Notes under the pieces: generated by a model | Told to the model about the DNA's origin: nothing | Databases searched by the model: none | The model's input: only the letters and a program-made list of their open reading frames with translations | Position numbers and translations under genes: made by a program | In this document: positions 17,648 to 26,818 of the stretch, in pieces | Position numbering within the stretch: the stretch's first letter is position 1 | How the letters are laid out: every line of letters begins with the position of its first letter | Source: Stenotrophomonas sp. 24(2023) | GTDB lineage: Bacteria > Pseudomonadota > Gammaproteobacteria > Xanthomonadales > Xanthomonadaceae | Length of the DNA stretch: 64,000 nt | Direction: 5' to 3' | Assembly (NCBI RefSeq): GCF_030913365.1 | Contig: NZ_CP133160.1 | Span: forward strand, 1,178,001 to 1,242,000

Positions 17648-18904
17648 TCACCTTCGGTTGTTGTCGGAAGTCAGGCTGCCTGGCCGGCCGGTCGCCGCGC
17701 AGTGGCGCAGCTGCGCCTCGCGCCAGCGCCGGTAGAGCGTGGTATGCAGATTGTGCAACGCCAGGTCGATCGAAAACGGCGTGCGCGGGTTGCGGTCGAG
17801 CAGGCGGATCACGTGGTAGCCAATGGGACGTATACCGCGCGGATGCACGTAGATCACGAACTGCTGGTAGAACGGATCGTCCAGCAGCTGGTCCATGCGC
17901 TCCACCACGGGCCGGTAGCGCGGTGCCAGCTGCGCGCGCAGCCCGGCATCGCGCTCGAACAGCAGCCGCTCGAAGTAGCGCTGGCCCAGCCGCGACAGGT
18001 CCTGCGCCAATGCCCACAGTTCACGGTTGCGCTGGTCGTACCAGGCCAGGCCGCCGTGGTCGGCCAGGGCCTGCGCGGCCTGTTCGCCCACGCTGACCAC
18101 GATGAAGTTCTCGGCCTGGTTGCTCAGGTCGTCCAGCGTGGCCGGATCGAAGACATGCTCGATGAAGCCGGGCACGCCGACGAAGGCCTGGCGCCCCAGC
18201 GCGGAGGTGCGCACGGCCTTGCCATCGGCCACGTACTCACCCGCATGCGCGCCGAGCAGGATGCTGTCGGTGCCGTGCAGGGCCAGGAACGTGCCGATGG
18301 ACAGCTCGGCCGGCGTGAACTCGGCATCGAACGCCGCATCGCCATACAGTTCGCGCTGGGTGGCCAGCTGCGCGACCTGCCGCCCTACACCACATTCAGC
18401 GCGCACGTTGCCGCTGTAGAACGCCTGCAGCGCACGGCTGTTGTGGCCTGTCGGCACGTAGCCGCGCCCGAAGCTGCGCACCCGCTGCCAGCCCTGTGCC
18501 GGCGCGCCGCCCAGGCCGAAGCCGATCCAGCCCAGTTGCAGGCCGGAAAAGCGGAAGCCCGGATTGTCCTGCAATGCCTGCGTGGCACGCTGGGCGGCCG
18601 CCCCCAGTTCGAAGGCGTAAGCGCAGACGGTGGCCGGGTCATCCAGCAACGTCGCCAGCAGCGCCTGGCGTTCGGCCTCCTCCATCCCCATCGGCCACTG
18701 CACGCGCAGATCACCGGCGGCCTGCGCGGCCGCCAGCGAGGCCCGCTGGCACACCGCACCGCCGTGCACCTGCGGCGCTGCGACCGCCGCCACCTCGAAA
18801 CGCCAGCCCAACCGTTCCAGCAGCCCCTGCATGCAGCCGGGCACGGCCAGGGCCTGCAGCGGCCAGGCCAGCAGCAGGGCCAGGCCCATTCCCCTGCCGC
18901 GCAT
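17648..18904 (-). CDS. Exported protein of unknown function
   Basis: 418-aa protein that I do not recognise. It starts with a signal peptide (MRGRGMGLALLLAWPLQALA). The mature part has few motifs: GYVPTGHNSRAL, a conserved-looking ALHGTDSILLGAHAGEYV, and a basic C-terminus with YVHPRGIRPIGYHVIRLLDRN. ATG 18904 is favoured, because AGGA lies 6 nt upstream; a GTG at 18910 would overlap the previous stop. It follows a DUF2242-type lipoprotein gene and precedes gnd with no gap for promoters. Probably periplasmic or outer-membrane associated. Confidence 0.7.
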   Translation of the reverse strand: MRGRGMGLALLLAWPLQALAVPGCMQGLLERLGWRFEVAAVAAPQVHGGAVCQRASLAAAQAAGDLRVQWPMGMEEAERQALLATLLDDPATVCAYAFELGAAAQRATQALQDNPGFRFSGLQLGWIGFGLGGAPAQGWQRVRSFGRGYVPTGHNSRALQAFYSGNVRAECGVGRQVAQLATQRELYGDAAFDAEFTPAELSIGTFLALHGTDSILLGAHAGEYVADGKAVRTSALGRQAFVGVPGFIEHVFDPATLDDLSNQAENFIVVSVGEQAAQALADHGGLAWYDQRNRELWALAQDLSRLGQRYFERLLFERDAGLRAQLAPRYRPVVERMDQLLDDPFYQQFVIYVHPRGIRPIGYHVIRLLDRNPRTPFSIDLALHNLHTTLYRRWREAQLRHCAATGRPGSLTSDNNRR

Positions 18905-18906
18905 GC

Positions 18907-19521
18907 TCACTCCTGGCCGGCCGCAGCCGGAACAGCAGCAGGCTCCTGTGCAGGGGGCGGTGTCACGGCCGGCGGCGGCGGCGGTGGCGGCACCGGCGCA
19001 GCAACAGGCAGGTACTGCTGCAGCCGCTGGAAGAAGCGCGTGTAGAACCCGGCATCGACCACGGTGCTGCTGGCCACCTTCACCAGGGAGTCGTCGTTGC
19101 TGCCGAAGGGCAGCGACACCGAACCGATCGCCCCCACGCCCACACTGGCCGACGTGGGGCTCTTCTTCAGCGCATAGCGGTCCTGCACGGCACTGACGAA
19201 CACCAGGGCCTGCTCGCCACGCGGGGCACAGGACACACGCAGCACCAGCTGCTCATGTTCATCAGGGCGCGGCTGGAAGTTCTTGCTGCCTTCCACGGTG
19301 CTGCCATCGGCGCGGGCCACCGCATAGCCCTGGCTGAGCAGGGTGCGGCGGGCCGCCTCGCAGGCATCGGCCGGACGGCCATCGACGGTACGGGAGAAGG
19401 TATCGCCGGAATCGAACGATTCACGCAGCACGGTGCTGTCGGCCGCGTGGCCACCACAGGCGGCCAGTACCACGGTGCCGGCAATGGCCAATGCCGCAAC
19501 GGAAAGACGGGAGGCCCGCAT
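18907..19521 (-). CDS. DUF2242-like lipoprotein
   Basis: 204-aa lipoprotein with lipobox LAAC (Cys22). The N-terminal block ESFDSGDTFSRTVDG followed by ACEAARRTLLSQGY resembles DUF2242 proteins. The C-terminal 30 residues are a Pro/Ala-rich tail with eight prolines in a row. Function unknown. It heads the operon with the exported protein and gnd. The acidic, non-repetitive middle part and lipid anchor suggest a periplasm-facing envelope protein. Confidence 0.72.
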   Translation of the reverse strand: MRASRLSVAALAIAGTVVLAACGGHAADSTVLRESFDSGDTFSRTVDGRPADACEAARRTLLSQGYAVARADGSTVEGSKNFQPRPDEHEQLVLRVSCAPRGEQALVFVSAVQDRYALKKSPTSASVGVGAIGSVSLPFGSNDDSLVKVASSTVVDAGFYTRFFQRLQQYLPVAAPVPPPPPPPAVTPPPAQEPAAVPAAAGQE

Positions 19522-19632
19522 GGGTACTCCTGCGAGGACGGTGCCCCAAGGGTAGTCCTCCCCTCGTGTGCGGCGGGTCGACGACCGGACGGGCCGGGCC
19601 GGCCTGTTGCTGCCGGTTCATGCGCCGGCAAC

Positions 19633-19658
19633 GAAAAGGGGCCGGCAATGCCGGCCCC
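19633..19658 (-). terminator. Terminator after prc
   Basis: A 9-bp stem GGGGCCGGC / GCCGGCCCC surrounds a three-base AAT loop at 19638-19658. On the minus strand it is followed by four T. It lies just past the end of the Prc gene. Confidence 0.8.
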
Positions 19659-19681
19659 TGGGGGTTCCTCTGCGGCCGGGC

Positions 19682-21859
19682 TCAGTCAGCCCAACGGCCG
19701 GCACCGGTGGACTGCGGCAGCACCTGCGCCGACAGCGGGCGGTCGTTTTCCAGCAGGTTCACCGCATCGGACAGGATCGAGGCCGATTCGCGCAGCAGCG
19801 GGTCCGGGCGCTTCTCGGCGGCCTTCTCGCGGGCGGCATCCTTGACGATGTCGCGCTCGTTGCCGGTCAGGCCGTCATCGCTGCTGTCATCGGCCAGCGG
19901 GTCCAGGTCCAGGCCCAGCTCCTTGCGCACCTGCTGGCGGTCCTTGCGCTGCGTTTCCTGGCGGTCACGCTCGGCACGGCGCTCGGTTTCATTGAGCGAG
20001 ATGTACTTCTTGGCCGCTTCGGCACGGAAGTGCTGCACGTCCTCGGTCCACCACTGGAATTCGCGGTCGGTGGGGATGCGCGCTTCATGGCGCTGCTCCA
20101 GCTTGGGCAGCAGCGGGGCGAAGTTGCCGTACTGGGTGTGCGGCACGGCCGCGATGCGGGTCCACGGCAGCGCGTTGTCGTAGGTGCTTTCACCGAACTC
20201 GGTGGCATCCATGCTGGTCGGGAAGGCCACGTCCGGCACCACGCCCTTGTGCTGGGTGCTGCTGCCGCTGATGCGGAAGAACTGCGCGATGGTCAGCTTC
20301 ACCTGGCCGAAGCGCTGGGTTTCACCACTGGGCCAACGGTCCAGGTCGACGATGTTCTGCACCGTGCCCTTGCCGAAGGTGGTCTCACCGATGACCAGGC
20401 CACGGCCGTAGTCCTGGATCGCACCGGCGAAGATTTCCGAGGCCGAGGCCGAACCGCGGTTGATCAGCACGGCCAGCGGGCCGTCCCAGGCCACGGCCGG
20501 GTTGCGATCGCTGTTGACGGTGACGCGGCCACCGGCCTCGCGCACCTGCACCACCGGCCCCTGCTCGATGAACAGGCCGGTCAGTTCGATGGCTTCATCC
20601 AGCGAACCACCGCCGTTGTTGCGCAGGTCCAGCACCACGCCGTCGAGCTTGTCGGTCTTGAAGCCCGCCAGCAGCTTGGCCACGTCGCGGGTGGCCGAGG
20701 CGTAGTCGGCCGCGTTGCGGCGGCGGCCTTCGAAGTCCTGGTAGAAGGTCGGCAGCTTGATCACGCCGATCTTTCGTGCCGGTTCGCCATTGGCTGCCGG
20801 GATGCTCAGGGTTTCCCCCTTGGCGGCCTGTTCGGCCAGGCGCACCTTCTGCCGGGTCAGCACCAGCGAGTGGTGCTTGCCGTCCACGCCTTCGGCAGCG
20901 GGAATGAATTCCAGCTTGACCTGGGTGTCCTTGGCGCCACGGATCTTGGCCACCACGTCGTCGATGCGCCAGCCGATCACATCCTCGACCTGGCCGCTCT
21001 TGCCCTGGCCGACGCCCACGATGCGGTCACCCGGCTTCAGCGTGCCGTCCACCGCGGCCGGGCCACCGGCGATGATCTCGCGGATCACCACCATGTCGTC
21101 CTGGCGCTGCAGCTGCGCGCCGATGCCTTCCAGCGACAGCGACATGGCCTGGTTGAAGTTCTCGGCCGTGCGCGGGGTGAAGTAGTCGGTGTGCGGATCG
21201 ACCGCACTGGTATAGGCGTTCATGAAGAACTGGAAGATGTCTTCACCCTTCAGTTCATTGACCGACTTTTCCAGCGTGGCGTAGCGCTTGTCCAGCGTCT
21301 TGCGGATGTCGTCGGGCTTCTTGCCGGCCAGCTTCAGGCGCAGCCAGTCGTTCTTGACCGACTTGCGCCACAGCTCGTCCAGCTCGGCGTTGCTGGCCGC
21401 CCACGGCACCTTCTTGCGGTCGTACTCGAACTTCTCGTCGAGGGTGAAGTCCGGTTCCTGCTTCAGCAGCTTGCGCGCATAGGCCACGCGCTCGCCCACG
21501 CGCTGCTTGTAGACGGCGAACACCTGGAAGGCCGGGTCCAGCTCGCCGCCGCGGATGGCGTTGGCGGTGCCCGCCTCCAGCGGCGCGAAGCGGGTGACAT
21601 CGGCCTGGGTGAAGTACTGCTTGCCGCCGTCGAGCGTTTCCAGGTAACGCTTGAAGACATCCTTGGCGGTCGCTTCGTCCAGCGCGCGCGGCCGGTAGGC
21701 GTAGCGGCTGTCGGACAGCAGTCCGTAGACCAGCTTGGACGTGGTCACCTGGTCGGCGGTGGCGGCAGCCGGCAATGCCGGCGAATCGGCCTTGGCCGAC
21801 AGCACCAGCGGCGCGCTCAGCGCCAGGGCCATCAGGAGTGCGGGGGCTTTGAATTTCAT
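19682..21859 (-). CDS. prc: Tail-specific periplasmic protease Prc/Tsp (S41A)
   Basis: 725-aa C-terminal processing peptidase acting in the periplasm. The signal peptide ends near residue 24 (SAKA). A helical N-terminal domain comes first. A PDZ domain at about 240-330 contains LSLEGIGAQLQRQDDMVVI and DRIVGVGQG. The Ser-Lys dyad region reads NRGSASASEIFAGAI, then GRGLVIGETTFGKGTVQ. A C-terminal domain rich in charge and coiled coil matches DUF3340. Length agrees with the E. coli Prc type (about 680). In E. coli Prc trims PBP3 and degrades the hydrolase MepS, so it may act on the cell-wall enzymes encoded further along. Confidence 0.93.
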   Translation of the reverse strand: MKFKAPALLMALALSAPLVLSAKADSPALPAAATADQVTTSKLVYGLLSDSRYAYRPRALDEATAKDVFKRYLETLDGGKQYFTQADVTRFAPLEAGTANAIRGGELDPAFQVFAVYKQRVGERVAYARKLLKQEPDFTLDEKFEYDRKKVPWAASNAELDELWRKSVKNDWLRLKLAGKKPDDIRKTLDKRYATLEKSVNELKGEDIFQFFMNAYTSAVDPHTDYFTPRTAENFNQAMSLSLEGIGAQLQRQDDMVVIREIIAGGPAAVDGTLKPGDRIVGVGQGKSGQVEDVIGWRIDDVVAKIRGAKDTQVKLEFIPAAEGVDGKHHSLVLTRQKVRLAEQAAKGETLSIPAANGEPARKIGVIKLPTFYQDFEGRRRNAADYASATRDVAKLLAGFKTDKLDGVVLDLRNNGGGSLDEAIELTGLFIEQGPVVQVREAGGRVTVNSDRNPAVAWDGPLAVLINRGSASASEIFAGAIQDYGRGLVIGETTFGKGTVQNIVDLDRWPSGETQRFGQVKLTIAQFFRISGSSTQHKGVVPDVAFPTSMDATEFGESTYDNALPWTRIAAVPHTQYGNFAPLLPKLEQRHEARIPTDREFQWWTEDVQHFRAEAAKKYISLNETERRAERDRQETQRKDRQQVRKELGLDLDPLADDSSDDGLTGNERDIVKDAAREKAAEKRPDPLLRESASILSDAVNLLENDRPLSAQVLPQSTGAGRWAD

Positions 21860-22070
21860 GGACGTGCTCGAAGGCGCCTTGCCAAGGGGGAGACTGCGGG
21901 GTGTTCAGACACCACGACAGTGCCGAAAGTTGCCGGGTTTGTCACCCGCCCACGTTCCGGCCGAAAACCAGCCTAGCGGGGCCGGTGTAGCAAATTGTGA
22001 ATGCAGGGCAAGGCACGCGGACACACGGTGCAGCGCCATGACGGCGGCAGGCCCGCCGATCGGTTCGGCA

Positions 22071-22127
22071 GCGCCGGGCCATGCCCGGCGAGCGCACGGG
22101 GAAAGAGCCGCCGGGCCTGGCCCGGCG
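22071..22127. repeat. Pair of SMAG/REP-like palindromes
   Basis: GCGCCGGGCCATGCCCGGCG at 22071-22090 and a second palindrome at 22108-22127 lie 8 bp after the lipA stop. The first is identical in its palindrome to the element between hslV and hslU at 54951-54970. The pair probably forms the 3' end of the lipA transcript. The remaining stretch to the prc start at 21859 shows no gene. Confidence 0.7.
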
Positions 22128-22134
22128 CAACCGC

Positions 22135-23148
22135 TTACCGGACGCCGGCGCCCTTGGCCTGCACGTCGGCGTGGTAGGACGAGCGCACCATCGGGCCGGA
22201 GGCCACGTGGCTGAAGCCCAGCTCGTAGCCGTAGTCTTCCAGCGCCTTGTAATCCTCGGGGGTCCAGTACTTCAGCACCGGGTGGTGGTGCGCGGTCGGC
22301 TGCAGGTACTGGCCGATGGTGATCATGTCCACGTCGTGCGCGCGCAGGTCGCGCATGGTGGCCTTGATCTGCTCGAACTCCTCGCCCAGGCCCAGCATGA
22401 TGCCGCTCTTGGTCGGCACCGACGGGTGCTGCGCCTTGAAGTTCTTCAGCAGGTTCAGCGACCACTGGTAATCGGCGCCCGGGCGCACGTTGCGGTACAG
22501 GTCCGGCACGGTTTCGATGTTGTGGTTGAACACGTCCGGCGGGTTCTGCGCCAGGATCTCCAGCGCGCGCTCCATGCGGCCCTTGCCACGGAAGTCCGGG
22601 GTCAGCACTTCGATGCGGGTGCCCGGCGACTTCTCGCGGATGGCGGTGATGCAGTCGACGAAGTGCTGGGCACCGCCGTCACGCAGGTCATCGCGGTCCA
22701 CGCTGGTCACCACCACGTACTTCAGGCCCATGTCGGCCACGGTCTGGCCCAGGCTGGCCGGCTCGTTGGCGTCCGGCGGCTTGGGGCGGCCGTGGGCCAC
22801 GTCGCAGAACGAGCAGCGGCGGGTGCAGACTTCGCCCAGGATCATGAAGGTGGCGGTGCCGTGGCCGAAGCATTCGTGGATGTTCGGGCAGCTGGCTTCC
22901 TCGCACACCGTCACCAGGCGGTTCTCGCGCAGCTTGGCCTTGAGCTGCTGCACGGCGTTGCCCGACGGGATGCGCACGCGGATCCAGGACGGCTTGCGCA
23001 GCACCGGGGCATCGGCGAACTGCACCGGCGAACGGTTGATCTTGTCCCCGCCCAGCTGTTTGACGCCGGCCTGCAGGGGCGCGGCAACGGGAGCGGTCTC
23101 GCCCTGCAGCATCTGCAGGGGAATGGAGCGGGCAGTGGATTCGGTCAT
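22135..23148 (-). CDS. lipA: Lipoyl synthase
   Basis: 337-aa radical SAM enzyme that inserts two sulfurs into octanoyl groups on lipoyl domains. The auxiliary cluster motif [12 protein letters not shown] (near residues 79-90) and the radical SAM motif CTRRCSFC (near 105-112) are both intact. The C-terminal RSSYHADV supplies the RSSY serine that ligates the auxiliary cluster. Starts at ATG 23148, 17 bp after lipB, in the ybeD-lipB-lipA unit. Length is usual for the family. Confidence 0.96.
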   Translation of the reverse strand: MTESTARSIPLQMLQGETAPVAAPLQAGVKQLGGDKINRSPVQFADAPVLRKPSWIRVRIPSGNAVQQLKAKLRENRLVTVCEEASCPNIHECFGHGTATFMILGEVCTRRCSFCDVAHGRPKPPDANEPASLGQTVADMGLKYVVVTSVDRDDLRDGGAQHFVDCITAIREKSPGTRIEVLTPDFRGKGRMERALEILAQNPPDVFNHNIETVPDLYRNVRPGADYQWSLNLLKNFKAQHPSVPTKSGIMLGLGEEFEQIKATMRDLRAHDVDMITIGQYLQPTAHHHPVLKYWTPEDYKALEDYGYELGFSHVASGPMVRSSYHADVQAKGAGVR

Positions 23149-23165
23149 GGCGGTTCCGGCGGCGG

Positions 23166-23876
23166 TCAGGCCGTCTCAGACAAATCGGGCAGGTCGGGCG
23201 TGGTCTGCAGGGCCAGGCCGAACTGGCGGGCCAGGTGGTCCAGCAGTACCGGCTTGACGGCGTCCATTCCCGACGGACCCCCCAAGTCTACCACCGAGGT
23301 CACCTGCAGCCCCTGGTAGCCACAGGGATTGATGCGGTGGAAGGGTTCCAGGTCCATGGCCACGTTGAAGGACAGGCCGTGGAACGTGCAGCCGCGGCGC
23401 ACGCGGATGCCCAGCGCGGCCACCTTGGCCCCGCCGACATACACGCCCGGGGCGCCCTCGCGGCGTTCGGCACCGATGTTCCACTCGTCCAGGGTGTCGA
23501 TGATGGCCTGTTCGATGCGGCACACGTAGTCGCGCACGCCCACCCCCAGCCGCGGCAGGCGCAGCAGCGGGTAGACCACCAGCTGGCCCGGGCCGTGGTA
23601 GGTCACCTGGCCGCCGCGGTCCACGTGCAGCACCGGGATGTCCCCCGGCGCCAGCACATGCTCGTCCTTGCCGGCCTGGCCCAGGGTGAACACCGGGTCG
23701 TGCTCGACCACCCACAGTTCGTCCGGGGTGTCCTCGCCACGGGCATCGGTGAACCGCTGCATGGCACGCCACACCGGCGCATAGGGCTGGCGGCCGAGAT
23801 CGCGCACCAGCGCCGGCTGGCCGGGACCGGCCGGCGCGGCGGCCGTGGCCGCGCAGGCGGGCGCTACAGCGTCCAC
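23166..23876 (-). CDS. lipB: Octanoyl-ACP:protein N-octanoyltransferase
   Basis: 236-aa octanoyltransferase that moves octanoate from ACP to lipoyl domains. The signature [16 protein letters not shown], the catalytic Lys in [12 protein letters not shown] and the catalytic Cys in RINPCGYQG are present. The start is GTG 23876, inside the 3' end of ybeD (13-bp overlap). About 20 Ala/Pro-rich residues precede the conserved part, so a later start is possible, but no good ATG exists. Second gene of the lipoate operon. Confidence 0.93.
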   Translation of the reverse strand: MDAVAPACAATAAAPAGPGQPALVRDLGRQPYAPVWRAMQRFTDARGEDTPDELWVVEHDPVFTLGQAGKDEHVLAPGDIPVLHVDRGGQVTYHGPGQLVVYPLLRLPRLGVGVRDYVCRIEQAIIDTLDEWNIGAERREGAPGVYVGGAKVAALGIRVRRGCTFHGLSFNVAMDLEPFHRINPCGYQGLQVTSVVDLGGPSGMDAVKPVLLDHLARQFGLALQTTPDLPDLSETA

Positions 23877-24142
23877 TTCACTTCCGGGTGGTCGCGCAGC
23901 GCCTGGTGGGCCAGGTCGTACTGCTCGCGGGTCTCGGCGCGGAACACCACCCGCACCGACACGTACTTGCCGTTGGAGGAGTGCTTCCAGCTGATGCGCT
24001 CGTTGAGCACATCGATCCCAGCGGACTGCAGCAGGCGGGGCAGCTCATGCTCCAGGCCTCGGTTGGCCGCGCCCATGGCGCTGAGCTCGAACTGGCCGGG
24101 GAACTGGAAGCCGTGGTCGGGGTTGTCGGACTTGATTTCCAT
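23864..24142 (-). CDS. ybeD: YbeD/DUF493 family protein
   Basis: 92-aa small protein of the YbeD family, a ferredoxin-like fold often encoded just upstream of lipB. The middle reads [20 protein letters not shown], followed by [18 protein letters not shown], the usual C-terminus. Molecular function is unknown; a regulatory ACT-like role has been suggested from structure. ATG 24142 fits the family length; the upstream open frame does not. It overlaps lipB by 13 bp. Confidence 0.88.
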   Translation of the reverse strand: MEIKSDNPDHGFQFPGQFELSAMGAANRGLEHELPRLLQSAGIDVLNERISWKHSSNGKYVSVRVVFRAETREQYDLAHQALRDHPEVKWTL

Positions 24143-24333
24143 GGCGCGATTATGGGGATGCCGGCCGCCGAACCCAAGCCTTGTCGCATATTGCGCACAC
24201 TGGCGTCGAACAGGACCTGAAAAGGTCGTTGTCGCTCGCAAAACGGACAAGTGCATGCGCGGCGCTTTCATCAGCCTCACGCCGTCACTACCCTGTACGC
24301 GACTAAAACGATCGAAACGACTGCCGGATCCCC

Positions 24334-25395
24334 ATGTTGAAGTCCCTTGCCCTGCCCTCTGCCCTGGCCGGCCTGCTGGCCATGGCCGCCGCCCCTGCGC
24401 AGGCGGCCGAACAGTGCCCTGCCGATGCCATGCGCGACACCCCGCCCCAGATCAACATCCGGGTGGACAATGACCTGTTCGGTGGCCGCCACCAGGACCA
24501 GGGGTACACCAGCGGTGCACTGCTGACCCTGGTCTCGCCCAACCTGGTCGACTACACCGACGACCCCTGCCTGCCGCGGCTGGCGCGCTGGGTCAACAGC
24601 CACCTGGAGGCGCTGCATCCGGGCCGGTACGAGCAGCAGAACATGATCTTCACCGTCGGCCAGGGCCTGTACACCCCCACCGATGGCAGCCGCCGGGACC
24701 TGATCCCGGATGACCGCCCCTATGCCGCGGTGCTGATGGCCAGCTTCGGCTTCAACGCCCGCAGCGGCGACCGCCTGCAGACCACCCAGCTGGGGCTGGG
24801 CGTGGTCGGTCCCTGGGCGCTGGGCAAGCAGGTGCAGCAGGCCGTGCACGACGTGCTGGGCGACAAGAAATTCGAAGGCTGGGACAACCAGCTGCACAAT
24901 GAACCGGTGTTCATGCTGACCCACGAACGCATGCGTCGCTGGCCGGCCGACGCCAGCGTCAACGCGCAGGGCTGGGGCTGGGATGCCATCAGCCATTACG
25001 GCGGCGCGCTGGGCAACTTCCAGACCCACGCCAATGCCGGCGGCGAAGTGCGCTTCGGCTGGAAACTGCCGGACGATTTCGGCAGCACGCCGCTGCGCCC
25101 GGCAGGGGAAAACACCGCCCCCAGCCGTGGCGGTCGTGCCAGTGGCTGGTCCTGGCACCTGTTCGCCACCACCGACGCGGCCTGGGTGCTGCGCGACATC
25201 ACTCTGGATGGCAACACGTTCCGCAACAGCCACAGCGTGGACAAGCGCCACGTGGTCGCCACCGGCGGCTATGGCGTGGCGGTGATGTACGGCCGCTGGA
25301 AGTTCGCCGTGGCGCGCTACCACAGCACCCGCGAGTTCTACGGCCAGCAGCAGGCGCCGGTGTTCGGCAGCTTCACCATCAGCCGTTCGCTGTAA
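24334..25395 (+). CDS. lpxR: Outer-membrane lipid A deacylase, LpxR family
   Basis: 353-aa beta-barrel protein of the LpxR (DUF2219) family, which removes the 3'-acyloxyacyl group of lipid A in the outer membrane. The signal peptide ends near residue 24 (PAQA). The family start NIRVDNDLFGGRHQDQGYTSG contains the Asn/Asp residues of the active-site region. LIPDDRPYAAVLMASFGF and WDNQLHNEPVFML are further matches. It is a single-gene unit divergent from ybeD and closed by a strong terminator. Whether it acts on Stenotrophomonas lipid A is inferred. Confidence 0.85.
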   Translation: MLKSLALPSALAGLLAMAAAPAQAAEQCPADAMRDTPPQINIRVDNDLFGGRHQDQGYTSGALLTLVSPNLVDYTDDPCLPRLARWVNSHLEALHPGRYEQQNMIFTVGQGLYTPTDGSRRDLIPDDRPYAAVLMASFGFNARSGDRLQTTQLGLGVVGPWALGKQVQQAVHDVLGDKKFEGWDNQLHNEPVFMLTHERMRRWPADASVNAQGWGWDAISHYGGALGNFQTHANAGGEVRFGWKLPDDFGSTPLRPAGENTAPSRGGRASGWSWHLFATTDAAWVLRDITLDGNTFRNSHSVDKRHVVATGGYGVAVMYGRWKFAVARYHSTREFYGQQQAPVFGSFTISRSL

Positions 25396-25438
25396 TCCGG
25401 GCTGCGGCCCACCGGGCACTGCCCGGCGCCCTCCCACG

Positions 25439-25466
25439 AAAAAGGCCGGCGTGCGCCGGCCTTTTT
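25439..25466. terminator. Bidirectional terminator between lpxR and dacC
   Basis: A perfect 12-bp inverted repeat, AAAAAGGCCGGC against GCCGGCCTTTTT, surrounds the loop GTGC. It carries a T-run on each strand. It serves the convergent lpxR (plus) and dacC (minus) genes. Confidence 0.92.
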
Positions 25467-25490
25467 CCGTTCACCACGCCGGGGCGTGGA

Positions 25491-26708
25491 TCATTCCGAT
25501 TCCCACCACATCCAGAAGCTGTCCCACAGGCGCTTGAAGAAGCCCGCCTGTTCGACGGCAGCCACGGCCACCAGCGGGGCCTGGGCCACCACCTTGCCAT
25601 CCAGGGTGACCTTCAGCGTACCGACCTGCTGGCCGGCGGTGAACGGTGCTTCCAGGGTCTTGGGCACGTCGATGCTCGGCTTGAGGTCGTTGTAGCGGCC
25701 GCGCGGCACGCTCACCAGCATCGGCTGCGCCACGCCCAGCTGCACCTTGTCACTGGTGCCCTTCCACACCTTGTGCTCGGCCACGGCCTTGCCCGGCTCG
25801 TACATGCGGTGGGTTTCGTAGAAGCGGAAACCCCAGTTGAGCAGGGCCAGGCTGTCATCGGCGCGCTGCTTTTCCGATGCGCCGCCCAGCACCACGGCGA
25901 TCAGGCGCTGGTCACCGCGCTGGGCCGAACTGAGCAGGCAGTAGCCGGCTTCGGAGGTGTGGCCGGTCTTGATGCCGTCCACGCTGCCGTCGCGCCACAG
26001 CAGCAGGTTGCGGTTGGGCTGCTTGATGTTGCCGACCGTGAATTCCTTGATCTTGTTGTATGCGTAGGTTTCCGGGTAATCGCGCACCATTGCCCGGCCC
26101 AGCAGCGCCAGGTCATAGGCGGTGCTGTGGTGGCCTTCGGCGCTCAGGCCGTGGGCGTTGACGAAGTGCGAATCCTTCATGCCGATCTTGGCGGCGTAGC
26201 TGTTCATCAGCGAAGCGAACGCTTCTTCGCTGCCGGCCACGTGCTCGGCCAGGGCGATGGCCGCGTCGTTGCCCGACTGGATGGCCATGCCCTTTTCCAT
26301 GTCTTCCAGGCGCGCGGTCTGGTTCACCGGGAAACCGCTGTAGCTGCCGTCGGTGCCGGCGCCGCCTTCGCGCCAGGCGCGCTCGCTCATCATCACCTGG
26401 TCATCCGGGCGCACCTTGCCGTTCTTGACCTCGGCCGCCATCACGTACGAGGTCATCACCTTGGTGATGCTGGCCGGGGCCAGCTGCACGTGGATGTTCT
26501 CGCCTGCCAGCACCTGGCCGGTGGCGTAGTCCATCAGGACCCAGGCCTTGGACACGCTCGGCACCGGTGCCGGCGGGATGGCCACGGTTGCCGGCGCGGC
26601 AGCGGCGGCAGGCGTCGGGGCGGCAGGCGTCGGCAGCGGCGTCTGGGCGGAAGCCAGGCCCACCACCAGGGTGGCGGCCAGCGCGGTGGCGGCGGAACGG
26701 AAATTCAT
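25491..26708 (-). CDS. dacC: D-alanyl-D-alanine carboxypeptidase (PBP5/6 type)
   Basis: 405-aa low-molecular-weight penicillin-binding protein that trims pentapeptide side chains. The signal peptide ends near residue 21. An Ala/Pro-rich linker precedes the S11 peptidase domain. Catalytic motifs are S80-ITK, SGN near residue 143 and KTGHTSEAGYC. A C-terminal beta domain follows, and the protein ends in an amphipathic membrane anchor (FFKRLWDSFWMWWESE). Start ATG 26708 is selected by the signal peptide. It is the last gene of the mltB-rlpA-dacC unit. The symbol could equally be dacA. Confidence 0.92.
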   Translation of the reverse strand: MNFRSAATALAATLVVGLASAQTPLPTPAAPTPAAAAAPATVAIPPAPVPSVSKAWVLMDYATGQVLAGENIHVQLAPASITKVMTSYVMAAEVKNGKVRPDDQVMMSERAWREGGAGTDGSYSGFPVNQTARLEDMEKGMAIQSGNDAAIALAEHVAGSEEAFASLMNSYAAKIGMKDSHFVNAHGLSAEGHHSTAYDLALLGRAMVRDYPETYAYNKIKEFTVGNIKQPNRNLLLWRDGSVDGIKTGHTSEAGYCLLSSAQRGDQRLIAVVLGGASEKQRADDSLALLNWGFRFYETHRMYEPGKAVAEHKVWKGTSDKVQLGVAQPMLVSVPRGRYNDLKPSIDVPKTLEAPFTAGQQVGTLKVTLDGKVVAQAPLVAVAAVEQAGFFKRLWDSFWMWWESE

Positions 26709-26818
26709 GGGACAGCGGGCTCCAGGGACGAGCGGAAAAGAGGGGTACGACGGTGGAACGTCGGCCATTGTAGGCCGTGGCTGCCGGGCCGGCGTGGCCG
26801 ACCCGGGCGATTGACCGG

